Positions 1 to 8,652 of a DNA stretch of 35,037 nt are shown one piece after another. The notes beneath the pieces were generated by a model. That model worked only from the letters and a program-made list of their open reading frames with translations. It searched no databases and was not told the origin of the DNA. The translations under genes were made by a program, and so were the position numbers. The stretch is from contig SBHJ01000107.1 of NCBI GenBank assembly GCA_006226465.1, positions 1 to 35,037 of the forward strand, in the 5' to 3' direction. Every line of letters begins with the position of its first letter. The first letter of the stretch is position 1. This DNA comes from Alphaproteobacteria bacterium. GTDB lineage: Bacteria > Pseudomonadota > Alphaproteobacteria > Sphingomonadales > Sphingomonadaceae.

Positions 1-396
1 AAGACGCTGGCCAAGGAGCTTGGCGTCCCCGTGATCGCACTCTCGCAGCTCAGCCGCGCGGTCGAACAGCGCGAAGACAAGCGCCCGATGCTGTCGGACC
101 TGCGCGAATCCGGCTCGATCGAACAGGACGCCGATATGGTGTGGTTTATCTTCCGCGCCGATTATTATCTCGAGGCGATCCGCCCCGACATGCCGACCGA
201 GACCAGCTCGCCCGACGCGACCGAGAAATATCGCGCATGGGAAGAGCGATATCTTGACCTCAAGAACAAGGCGACGCTGATCGTCGCCAAGCAGCGCCAC
301 GGCTCGACCGGCAATGTCCCGCTCCACTTCCAAAGCGAGATCACCAAGTTCACCAGTCCCAATCGCAAGGATTATTCCGATTGGGGCTACGAATAG
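1..396 (+). CDS. dnaB: Replicative DNA helicase DnaB, C-terminal fragment
   Basis: This is the 3' end of the hexameric replicative helicase that unwinds DNA at the fork; the 5' part lies outside the window. The visible 131 residues read in frame from base 1 to the TAG at 394-396. They contain the RecA-fold core segment [14 protein letters not shown] followed by [18 protein letters not shown], the conserved H3/H4 region including the arginine finger area, and then the KQRHGSTG region near the C terminus. The insertion between [14 protein letters not shown] and the K-rich segment is a little longer than in E. coli, which is common in alphaproteobacteria. It is convergent with the phospholipase-D-like gene 9 bases downstream. 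No intein or frameshift is visible in this part. Confidence 0.93.
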   Translation, partial: KTLAKELGVPVIALSQLSRAVEQREDKRPMLSDLRESGSIEQDADMVWFIFRADYYLEAIRPDMPTETSSPDATEKYRAWEERYLDLKNKATLIVAKQRHGSTGNVPLHFQSEITKFTSPNRKDYSDWGYE

Positions 397-405
397 CTAC
401 CCGGA

Positions 406-1599
406 TCAAAGCCCCAGGTTGAGCCGGCGGGTCACCGTATAGTCCACAGTCGAGACCAGGAACCAGGCGAGGTTCCAGCGTATCCGGTTGAACAGGGTCG
501 CTCGCTTGCGATGTTCCTCCAGGTCAATCGCATGCGATGCCGCGCGGTGATGTTCGATATGCCGGCGCATGTGCTCTGCCAGCGCTGTGTCTTCAATCCG
601 CAACATGATCTCGAGATTGAGAAACAGGCTGCGCATGTCGAAATTGGCGCTGCCAATATAGGTAATATCGTCGATCACGATCAGCTTGGTGTGCAATTTG
701 CACGGCTGGAATTCGTGCAAAGTTACCTTGTTCTCAAGCAGGTAGGTGTAAAGCGATCTGGTCGCACCGATGGTCGCGCCATTATCGGACTTCGCCGCCG
801 TCACCAACCGCGCCTGCCCACGCTTCGCGACAGCGGCAATCTTGCGCATCAACAGGTTGGACGGAGAAAAATAGGCCATCATCATGTCGAGCTGCCGCGC
901 CGCATCGAGATCGCGACGGATATTGAGCAGCAGGGGCGATGGCCTAGCCGTGGGGCCACCGATCAGCACCTCGACTGGACCCGTCCCAGCCTTCCAACGG
1001 CGTACCGCGCGGCTGATCTGGAGCCAGTGCGAAGGGCGCCCCGAAACCCATTCTTCCAGCCGGGCGAACCATTTTACCAGGCGCGCTACCGCCGGACCTT
1101 CGATCACCACGCCCAGATCGTTCCAGCCGTCGTCTGGCGGTGGCGCAAAATATTCATCCGCAACATTGAACCCGCCGACCAATGCCCGGGTGCCATCGGC
1201 AATCACGATCTTCTGGTGGTTGCGGATCAGGAAATGCCGGGTCCACTTGGGGCTGAACAGCCAGAATGTTCCGCCGGCCTTCACCAGCGGGCGGAACATC
1301 GTACCATCCCCTGCTGCGCCAAAGCCGTCAACGATCAGGCGCACATCGACGCCGCGCTGCGCAGCGGTGACGAGCGCTTCAAGAACGCGCCGGCCGGTCC
1401 GATCATCCTCGAAGATGTAGAATGAAAGTTGCACCGATCGGGACGCCCCTTCGATCAGATCGAGCAATGCTGCGAGCCGGTCGGCACCTGCAGCAACCAC
1501 CTCCAACCGATGCTCGCCCGCATTGACCGTGAACGACGCGGGATCGCGAAAATCAGCGACATCCTCGGATGGTTGCAATTCGCCTGGGCGTTCGTTCAT
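406..1599 (-). CDS. Phospholipase D-like / cardiolipin synthase family protein
   Basis: A 397-residue protein with two HxKx4D (HKD) phosphodiesterase motifs: H128-K130-D135, followed by GGFN, and H303-K305-D310, followed by GSANFDMRS. Two HKD motifs make one active site that transfers a phosphatidyl group through a phosphohistidine. In bacteria such proteins usually make cardiolipin from two phosphatidylglycerols, or from PG and PE. The hydrophobic N-terminal helices of classical ClsA are absent, so it resembles the shorter ClsB/ClsC-type enzymes. The second motif, with its LNLEIMLRI follow-up, is typical of cardiolipin synthases. The ATG start lies about 100 bases from rpoZ, which is divergent. 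Alternative: a phospholipase D of another specificity. Family assignment is firm, exact substrate is not. Confidence 0.85.
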   Translation of the reverse strand: MNERPGELQPSEDVADFRDPASFTVNAGEHRLEVVAAGADRLAALLDLIEGASRSVQLSFYIFEDDRTGRRVLEALVTAAQRGVDVRLIVDGFGAAGDGTMFRPLVKAGGTFWLFSPKWTRHFLIRNHQKIVIADGTRALVGGFNVADEYFAPPPDDGWNDLGVVIEGPAVARLVKWFARLEEWVSGRPSHWLQISRAVRRWKAGTGPVEVLIGGPTARPSPLLLNIRRDLDAARQLDMMMAYFSPSNLLMRKIAAVAKRGQARLVTAAKSDNGATIGATRSLYTYLLENKVTLHEFQPCKLHTKLIVIDDITYIGSANFDMRSLFLNLEIMLRIEDTALAEHMRRHIEHHRAASHAIDLEEHRKRATLFNRIRWNLAWFLVSTVDYTVTRRLNLGL

Positions 1600-1639
1600 T
1601 GCCCTGCTTTAGGACAAACGTTGTGACTAGCGCAATTTC

Positions 1640-1667
1640 TTGACTCTGCGCCGCTTGCCCCCTAGGT
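1640..1667 (+). promoter_or_regulatory. Possible sigma70-type promoter of rpoZ
   Basis: TTGACT at 1640-1645 and CTAGGT at 1662-1667 are separated by 16 bases and lie 40 bases before the rpoZ start. The -35 box is close to consensus; the -10 is weak. This is a motif reading only. Confidence 0.3.
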
Positions 1668-1707
1668 GCAGCGCCTTTCCGACACCCGCATTTAATTGGA
1701 GTGCCCC

Positions 1708-2052
1708 ATGGCGCGCGTTACTGTCGAAGATTGCGTCGACAAGGTTCCCAACCGTTTCGATCTCGTCCTGCTTGCCGCCGAACGTGCGCGTGAGATTTCA
1801 GGTGGGTCCGAACTGACCATTGATCGCGACCGGGACAAGAACCCAGTTGTCGCCCTGCGCGAGATTGCCGAACAGACGGTCAAACCGAAGGATTTGAACG
1901 AAGCTATCGTTACCGGACTGCAGAAAATCCTGCCCGATGACGAGGATGAGGCCGATGAAATCGGCTCGCTCAGCCAGTCGGCAGAGGCGCTGCGGATTAC
2001 TGCATCGGCTCCCACCCGTTCGACATCGATCGGCGGCGACTACGACGGTTGA
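1708..2052 (+). CDS. rpoZ: DNA-directed RNA polymerase omega subunit
   Basis: A 114-residue omega subunit, which binds and stabilises the beta' subunit during RNA polymerase assembly. It begins [20 protein letters not shown] and continues [12 protein letters not shown], the highly conserved N-terminal signature of RpoZ. The acidic and Ser/Thr-rich C-terminal tail is normal for alphaproteobacteria. I chose the ATG at 1708 because the family starts with MAR and because GGAG sits at 1698-1701; a TTG at 1696 in the same frame is possible but adds four residues unlike the family. A strong intrinsic terminator follows 24 bases after the stop, so it looks monocistronic. spoT/rel, a frequent rpoZ neighbour elsewhere, is not next to it here. 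Confidence 0.97.
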   Translation: MARVTVEDCVDKVPNRFDLVLLAAERAREISGGSELTIDRDRDKNPVVALREIAEQTVKPKDLNEAIVTGLQKILPDDEDEADEIGSLSQSAEALRITASAPTRSTSIGGDYDG

Positions 2053-2075
2053 TTACGGCGTTAGTTGAATCAATC

Positions 2076-2100
2076 AGGCCGCCCCTTGGGCGGCCTTTTT
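2076..2100 (+). terminator. Intrinsic terminator after rpoZ
   Basis: A perfect 9-bp stem, AGGCCGCCC (2076-2084) with GGGCGGCCT (2088-2096), a 3-base loop CTT, and a T run that starts at the stem end (to 2100) and resumes at 2103. Textbook rho-independent terminator for rpoZ. Confidence 0.95.
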
Positions 2101-2170
2101 GCTTTTTGGGCCTGCGACAAGTTGAAATTCGCGGCGCTGGGTCGCATTATCCCCGCATCAGGGGGGCTGG

Positions 2171-3229
2171 ATGGGCGACATTACCGAAGGTTTTGGCAGC
2201 GCGATCGAAGGTGGCCTGCTTGGACGTGCGATCGAACCGAAGCATGGGGAAGGCAGGGCCGAGGCAAGCGGCCAGTGCCTTAATTGCGGTACCGAGCTGA
2301 TTGGCCTGTATTGCCATGTATGCGGGCAAAAGGCCGATGTGCATCGCAGCCTCAGCGCAATCTTGCACGACCTCGTTCACGGCGTGCTGCATCTCGATGG
2401 AAAGTTCTGGCACACCCTGCCACTGCTAACCCTCAAACCCGGTGAGCTGACGCGGCGGTATATCGATGGCGAGCGAGCCAAGTTCGTCAGTCCGATGGCG
2501 ATCTTCCTGTTCAGCGTGTTCCTGATGTTTGCGGTATTCCAGATGGTGGGACTGAGCGCGCCAACCGATTTCTCGACGGTGGATACGCTCAAGGCCAATG
2601 TCGAGAAGGCGCAAGTGGAAGCTGAAGATCAGGTCATTGAGCAGCGTCAGCGCGTGGCCAAGATGTCCAAGGATAGTCCGCAATACCCGGACGCGGTTGC
2701 GCGACTGAAGCGATATGAGGAAGAGCTTGAAGGCCTGCAGCAAGTCGAAACCCTGGCTGTCGAGAAAAATAGCAATCTCACCTTCAACGGGACCGGGATC
2801 AAGCCGATCGACGAAGGCCTGATCAAGAAGTGGCGTGAAAATCCCAGCCTGATGCTCTACAAATTACAGGCTAATGGATACAAATTCAGCTGGTTGCTGA
2901 TCCCGATCTCGATCCCATTCCTCTGGCTGCTGTTCGCGTGGAAGCGTCGCTTCAAGGCCTACGACCATGCGATCTTCGTGACATATTCGATCGCGTTTAT
3001 GTCATTGCTGTTCATTGTTCTGTCGGTCCTCGCGACGCTGGAGATCGGCGGTGGCTGGATCTTCGGGATGCTGGCGATCATCCCGCCGCTGCACATCTAC
3101 AAGCAGTTGCGAGGTACATATGATCTCTCGCGATTCTCTGCGCTGTGGCGCACCCTTGCGCTTATGATCCTGATCATCGCGATCCTGATAATCTTCCTGT
3201 GGCTGCTGGTATTGCTGGGCGCATTCTGA
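2171..3229 (+). CDS. DUF3667 family zinc-ribbon membrane protein
   Basis: A 352-residue protein of unknown function. Near the N terminus two CxxC pairs (C36/C39 and C48/C51, the second followed by GQK) form a predicted zinc ribbon. The signature HDLVHGVLHLDGKFWHTLPLLTLKPGELTRRYIDGERAKFVSP, described here by its ends only around residues 60-105, identifies DUF3667. A first membrane segment follows at about 108-125. A charged, probably coiled-coil stretch lies at about 138-190 (VEAEDQVIEQRQRVAKM...), and three further hydrophobic segments fill the last 120 residues. The ATG at 2171 is preceded by a G-rich ribosome-binding site (GGGGGGCTGG). It stands alone between the rpoZ terminator and a convergent small gene. 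Nothing visible points to a substrate or partner. Confidence 0.8.
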   Translation: MGDITEGFGSAIEGGLLGRAIEPKHGEGRAEASGQCLNCGTELIGLYCHVCGQKADVHRSLSAILHDLVHGVLHLDGKFWHTLPLLTLKPGELTRRYIDGERAKFVSPMAIFLFSVFLMFAVFQMVGLSAPTDFSTVDTLKANVEKAQVEAEDQVIEQRQRVAKMSKDSPQYPDAVARLKRYEEELEGLQQVETLAVEKNSNLTFNGTGIKPIDEGLIKKWRENPSLMLYKLQANGYKFSWLLIPISIPFLWLLFAWKRRFKAYDHAIFVTYSIAFMSLLFIVLSVLATLEIGGGWIFGMLAIIPPLHIYKQLRGTYDLSRFSALWRTLALMILIIAILIIFLWLLVLLGAF

Positions 3230-3235
3230 ACGCAA

Positions 3236-3649
3236 TCAGCGGCAGGGATACCGTTTCTTCATCAGGTCAGCAAAGGCAGCATCGATCGATAGCCGCGATT
3301 GGGCCTCCGGCGAATAACTACGCAAATGTGCCAGCAACTCGTCCCGGTCCAGATCGGCATCACCCGGTGGGCAACTATGCGGCGGCCGGCCGGCTTTCCT
3401 GTCACTGGCCATCCGCGCGCGATAATTTCCTGCCGCGGCCTGGGCCTCCGCTCTCAGAGCTTTCCGTTCGCTCGAAAACAGCGCCGCGGCCCCCATCTTC
3501 TGGAGTTCGCCGGCCTTTTGGAGAAAAATTGCAACCTTCATTTCGCCGGGCTCGGCGATGAGCGGCGCGGAGGCCAATAAAAGCCCGAACGGCAAGGCCG
3601 CCAAAATCCGCTTCGCCTTTGTAGGGTGCACTCGCTTGCAAACGGCCAT
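3236..3649 (-). CDS. Small predicted secreted protein, conserved hypothetical
   Basis: A 137-residue protein with a basic N terminus and a hydrophobic stretch (ILAALPFGLLLASAPLIAEP, residues about 15-34) that reads as a signal peptide with likely cleavage near Ala-Glu. The mature part is helical and charged (MKVAIFLQKAGELQKMGAAAL). It has two cysteines, one in SCPPGDADL and one in the C-terminal KKRYPCR, which could form a disulfide. I recognise this architecture from small secreted proteins of sphingomonads but cannot name a function. The ATG at 3649 is preferred over the adjacent TTG at 3652, with AAGGTG upstream. It is convergent with the DUF3667 gene, 6 bases apart, and lies 40 bases downstream of ftsH on the same strand, so it may be read from ftsH. 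Confidence 0.65.
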   Translation of the reverse strand: MAVCKRVHPTKAKRILAALPFGLLLASAPLIAEPGEMKVAIFLQKAGELQKMGAAALFSSERKALRAEAQAAAGNYRARMASDRKAGRPPHSCPPGDADLDRDELLAHLRSYSPEAQSRLSIDAAFADLMKKRYPCR

Positions 3650-3689
3650 CAATGCACCTTACCGAATTGCCCGAGATCGAACGCTAATT

Positions 3690-5651
<1,962 letters not shown>

Positions 5652-5757
5652 CGAGAGGGATTCCTTTCATCAGCTGCCAATGTAGGCACAGGCGGGTGAA
5701 TGGCAAGATAACGCGGGTTACCTCGCACAAAAGAAGCGACAGCGCAGTCGGCTTAAT

Positions 5758-5801
5758 TTGACTTGATCAATCATTCAACTTTTGCTTGATTGATTGTTCA
5801 A
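5758..5801 (+). promoter_or_regulatory. Promoter with tandem operator-like palindromes upstream of tetR gene
   Basis: TTGACT (5758-5763), a 17-base spacer and TTTGCT (5781-5786) make a plausible though weak -35/-10 pair. Two 16-base imperfect palindromes of the form TTGA-N8-TCAA lie at 5763-5778 and 5786-5801, offset by 23 bases. The first occupies the spacer, the second the start of transcription. The two copies agree at most positions. This arrangement fits autorepression by the TetR-family protein encoded next door. Confidence 0.55.
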
Positions 5802-5817
5802 CCAAGAGGCGATTCGC

Positions 5818-6423
5818 ATGAATTCCGCCACACGCCAGAAGATCGTAATGACCGCGCTGGAGCTGTTCTATGTGAAGGGCTACAATTCGACGTCGATCGC
5901 GGACATCCTCAGCCGCAGCCAGGTCCATTCGGGTAGCCTTTATCACTTCTTTCCGGGCAAGCAGGATGTGCTGGTTGCCGTGCTCGAATTCTATCGCGAC
6001 GGTATAAGGGAAAATCTGCTCGATCTCGCCTGGATGGGCGTCGATGATCCGATCGACAGGATTTTCGCGCTGCTCAATGGCTATCGCACCGGACTGCTGG
6101 AAAGCGACTTTGCCTGGGGCTGCCCGATCGGAAACCTTGCGCTCGAATTGTCGGAGCCGGACCCGAACATCCGCAAGCTGCTGGACGTCAATTTCAAGAA
6201 CTGGATCGCTGCAGTTGAAGGATGCCTGCACGATGCGGGCGCTCGCCTGCCGGAGGGAACCGATCGTCATGCGCTGGCTGAATTCATCCTAACGACCATG
6301 GAGGGCGCAATCATGCAGGCGCGCACGGCGCAGGACATTGCAGTGTTCGATCGCAACATAGCTGTGCTGCGAGAGCATGTCGCCCTGCTTGAAAATGCCG
6401 CCAGACAAATTTGGATCAATTGA
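5818..6423 (+). CDS. TetR/AcrR family transcriptional regulator
   Basis: A 201-residue one-component repressor. The N-terminal helix-turn-helix (about residues 5-50) reads KIVMTALELFYVKGYNSTSI followed by ADILSRSQVHSGSLYHFFPGKQDVL, the canonical TetR DNA-binding signature ending in the LYxxFxxK motif. The rest is the helical ligand and dimerisation domain, with a conserved segment GCPIGNLALELSEPDP typical of the YxaF/LmrA-like TetR_C group. I place the start at ATG 5818, with AGAGG about 8 bases upstream; an in-frame TTG at 5794 falls inside the operator-like repeat and is less likely. It is followed 13 bases later by a DUF1761 gene, probably co-transcribed and its target. The ligand cannot be told from sequence. 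Confidence 0.88.
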   Translation: MNSATRQKIVMTALELFYVKGYNSTSIADILSRSQVHSGSLYHFFPGKQDVLVAVLEFYRDGIRENLLDLAWMGVDDPIDRIFALLNGYRTGLLESDFAWGCPIGNLALELSEPDPNIRKLLDVNFKNWIAAVEGCLHDAGARLPEGTDRHALAEFILTTMEGAIMQARTAQDIAVFDRNIAVLREHVALLENAARQIWIN

Positions 6424-6436
6424 ACGGGAGGGAATT

Positions 6437-6829
6437 ATGGAAGTGAACTGGATTGCGGTGGTCGCAGCTGCGGTTTCCGCCTTCGTGCTGGGCGGCGTAT
6501 GGTACGGGCCCCTGTTCGGCAAGAAGTGGATGGAGCTTGTGGGGCTGAGCGAGGAACAGGCAAAGAGTGCCAACATGGGCAAGGTATTCGGCGGTGCATT
6601 CGCCCTGTCGCTGATCGCAGCCTTCGTCTTCGCCATGTTCCTGGGGCCAAAGCCGGGCGTCGAATTCGCCACGGCCGCCGGGGCATCGGCCGGTCTGTGC
6701 TGGGTCGCTGCGACTTTCGGCATCAATTATCTGTTCGCCCAGCGCCCGTTCGGTCTGTGGTTGATCGACGGCGGCTACGCCACGTTGCAGTTCACCCTTT
6801 ACGGGCTGGTGATCGGCCTGCTTGGATAG
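6437..6829 (+). CDS. DUF1761 family integral membrane protein
   Basis: A 130-residue protein with four hydrophobic segments (about 5-24, 50-70, 76-96 and 108-128). It opens with NWIAVVAAAVSAFVLGGVWY followed by GPLFGKKWMEL, the DUF1761 hallmark in which a tryptophan/tyrosine motif ends the first helix and a short amphipathic loop follows (GLSEEQAKSANM). The family has no established function. It starts 13 bases after the tetR stop, with a strong GGGAGGGAAT ribosome-binding site, so the two genes form a regulator/target pair. Permease, sensor or stress protein roles are all open. Confidence 0.8.
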   Translation: MEVNWIAVVAAAVSAFVLGGVWYGPLFGKKWMELVGLSEEQAKSANMGKVFGGAFALSLIAAFVFAMFLGPKPGVEFATAAGASAGLCWVAATFGINYLFAQRPFGLWLIDGGYATLQFTLYGLVIGLLG

Positions 6830-6860
6830 TTTCCGCCGGTCGGCTGGGCGGCATTGCTGC

Positions 6861-7835
6861 TCAGCCGATGAGCCGGTCGATCAGCCAATAGCTGGCGGTG
6901 ATGCCGATGCCATAGGTTGCCAGCTTCAGAGCTGGTTCCTCGGCGCGTGGGGCCATTCGGTTGATTGCCGCGCGCAGGCCAATCACGCCGGCGATGACGA
7001 GCAGTTGCCCCGCTTCGACCCCGACATTGAACGAAAGTAACGCAGCCGGGACCTCGCCTTCGGGCAGTCCGATCTCGCGCAGTGCCCCGGCAAAGCCGAA
7101 ACCGTGCAACAGGCCGAAAGCGAAGGCGACAGCCCAGGGCCAGCGACTGGTCCAACCCTCCATACCCCCACGTGCAAGTTCCACGGCCAGGAACACTATG
7201 CTCAGCGCAATCAGCGCCTCGACCGGTTGCTGCGGCAGCCCAGTATAACCCAGCGTTGCAGCGACAAGGGTGATCGAATGTGCGACCGTGAAAGCGGTTG
7301 CTGCTTTCACAACCGGCCACCCGCCCCGGACCAGCAGAACCAGCGCGATCACGAATAATAGGTGATCCCAACCGATCAGGATGTGTTCGGTACCGATCGT
7401 GAAATAGCTGCGCAGCACCTGCCAGCGATCCGGGCGCGCGAGAATGGTTGCGGAAGGGTCGCGCGCAGTCAGGCGGAAGCTCTGAACCGGGCGATCGAGC
7501 AGTGCCACGCGCAGCAAGGCATCGGCACTTCCAGCCAACTGCGGCAGCGAAATCTGTCCACCAGCAACTGCGCCCTGGCATCGAACATCGGCGTGGCCAA
7601 TCAAGGCAGCCGCCGCTACGCGCCGTTGCGGCTCGGCAATAAAACTGCAGTTCTTAGGGATCCGCGGCACCACCAGGTCGACCGGACCCGGCGTCGAAAC
7701 CGGTTGTTTCCAGTCAAGCGACCATTGCCCCGGGGCCTGTTCGGTGAAATCGATCGCGACCGGACGCAATTCATCGGCATGGGCCGGCTGGGCCAGCGAC
7801 ATCAGCGCCGCGAGCGCCAACCACAGCCTGATCAT
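6861..7835 (-). CDS. HupE/UreJ family membrane protein
   Basis: A 324-residue protein with a signal peptide (cleavage near AHA-DE, residues 18-22), then a roughly 120-residue periplasmic domain containing two cysteines (C63, C86). A multi-helix membrane domain from about residue 140 to the end follows. The membrane part carries the HupE/UreJ_2 hallmarks GTEHILIGWDHLLFVIAL (E150, H151, D157, H158) and FTVAHSITL (H186), candidate metal ligands. Classical HupE/UreJ proteins are associated with nickel or cobalt uptake for hydrogenase or urease, but this extended form is common in genomes without either enzyme. Its start overlaps the upstream isomerase stop by ATGA, so it is the third gene of an operon with DUF3604 and parvulin genes. 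Metal transport is family inference, not shown. Confidence 0.8.
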   Translation of the reverse strand: MIRLWLALAALMSLAQPAHADELRPVAIDFTEQAPGQWSLDWKQPVSTPGPVDLVVPRIPKNCSFIAEPQRRVAAAALIGHADVRCQGAVAGGQISLPQLAGSADALLRVALLDRPVQSFRLTARDPSATILARPDRWQVLRSYFTIGTEHILIGWDHLLFVIALVLLVRGGWPVVKAATAFTVAHSITLVAATLGYTGLPQQPVEALIALSIVFLAVELARGGMEGWTSRWPWAVAFAFGLLHGFGFAGALREIGLPEGEVPAALLSFNVGVEAGQLLVIAGVIGLRAAINRMAPRAEEPALKLATYGIGITASYWLIDRLIG

Positions 7836-8641
7836 TGCTCGATCTCTACCCGATAGGCATCGCGCAGCACCTGGTACGCCTTGGCCCGGCGGTCGGCGAT
7901 CGTGGCGCTGCGCCAGTCATTTTCGACGTCATTGCGGACCGCTTCGAATGGAGGAATCCTTCCGGGTTCAAGTTTGCGCAATCGAACCAGGTGCCAACCC
8001 AGTCCAGACGCCACCGGCCCCTGCCATGCACTCACTGGCTTGAGCCTATCGATCGCTTCAAGAAATCTCTCGCCAAAAGTGTTGGCCACACCGTCGCGAT
8101 CTTCACGTTCGAGGCTTTTCGGCAAGCTGATCCGTTCACCGACTTTGTCGGGTTCTGTTCCGGAATTCAGCCGCGCCAAGCCAGCCTTCGCCGCAGATTC
8201 ATCGGAGAACCATATTTGATCGAACGAATACCTGGTTTCCTCGGCGAACTTGGCCGAATGCTCAGCGTACCAAGCCTTCAGCGTATTCTCGGATGGCATT
8301 TCGGTCTCCGCCCGGGCACTTGCGGCCATATCCATTTTCTGCGCCAGGCGTCTCCGAACGATGGCATCATCGCGGTCGAAACCGAGCCGGATCGCCTCGC
8401 GATAGAGAATCTCGTCATGGACGTAGTTTTCGACCAGTCCGGCAAGTTCGGAATCGGTCGGCGGCCTGCTCATCATCTGCTCGAATCCGAGCGCGATCTG
8501 CGCCTGTACCTCGCGATCGACCGAGATCACCCGGCTTGATGGGTCCACTTCGTTCCCGCGCAATGCGAAGAATGCGAATACCAGCGCCCCAGCGACGAGG
8601 AAGTGGACCAGCGGCTCGCGGGTCCAACCCGGGAGTTTCAC
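7832..8641 (-). CDS. Parvulin-type peptidyl-prolyl cis-trans isomerase, membrane-anchored
   Basis: A 269-residue protein with one N-terminal hydrophobic segment (FLVAGALVFAFFALRG, about 13-28) that anchors or exports it. A SurA/PrsA-like helical region follows (SELAGLVENYVHDEILYREA, then LGFDRDDAIVRRRLAQKM). The C-terminal PpiC-like part (about 140-255) includes YSFDQIWFSDE and the parvulin motif SGLGWHLVRLRKLEPG. Parvulins catalyse proline isomerisation and act as periplasmic folding helpers. The gene starts 11 bases after the DUF3604 stop and overlaps the HupE/UreJ start by four bases. A folding role for the neighbouring exported lipoprotein or membrane protein is my inference. Confidence 0.83.
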   Translation of the reverse strand: MKLPGWTREPLVHFLVAGALVFAFFALRGNEVDPSSRVISVDREVQAQIALGFEQMMSRPPTDSELAGLVENYVHDEILYREAIRLGFDRDDAIVRRRLAQKMDMAASARAETEMPSENTLKAWYAEHSAKFAEETRYSFDQIWFSDESAAKAGLARLNSGTEPDKVGERISLPKSLEREDRDGVANTFGERFLEAIDRLKPVSAWQGPVASGLGWHLVRLRKLEPGRIPPFEAVRNDVENDWRSATIADRRAKAYQVLRDAYRVEIEQ

Positions 8642-8652
8642 AGACTATCCCT

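Noticed and set aside
511-1425. 304-codon plus-strand frame opposite the phospholipase-D-like gene
   Set aside because: The minus strand has two intact HKD motifs; the plus-strand translation has no family features.
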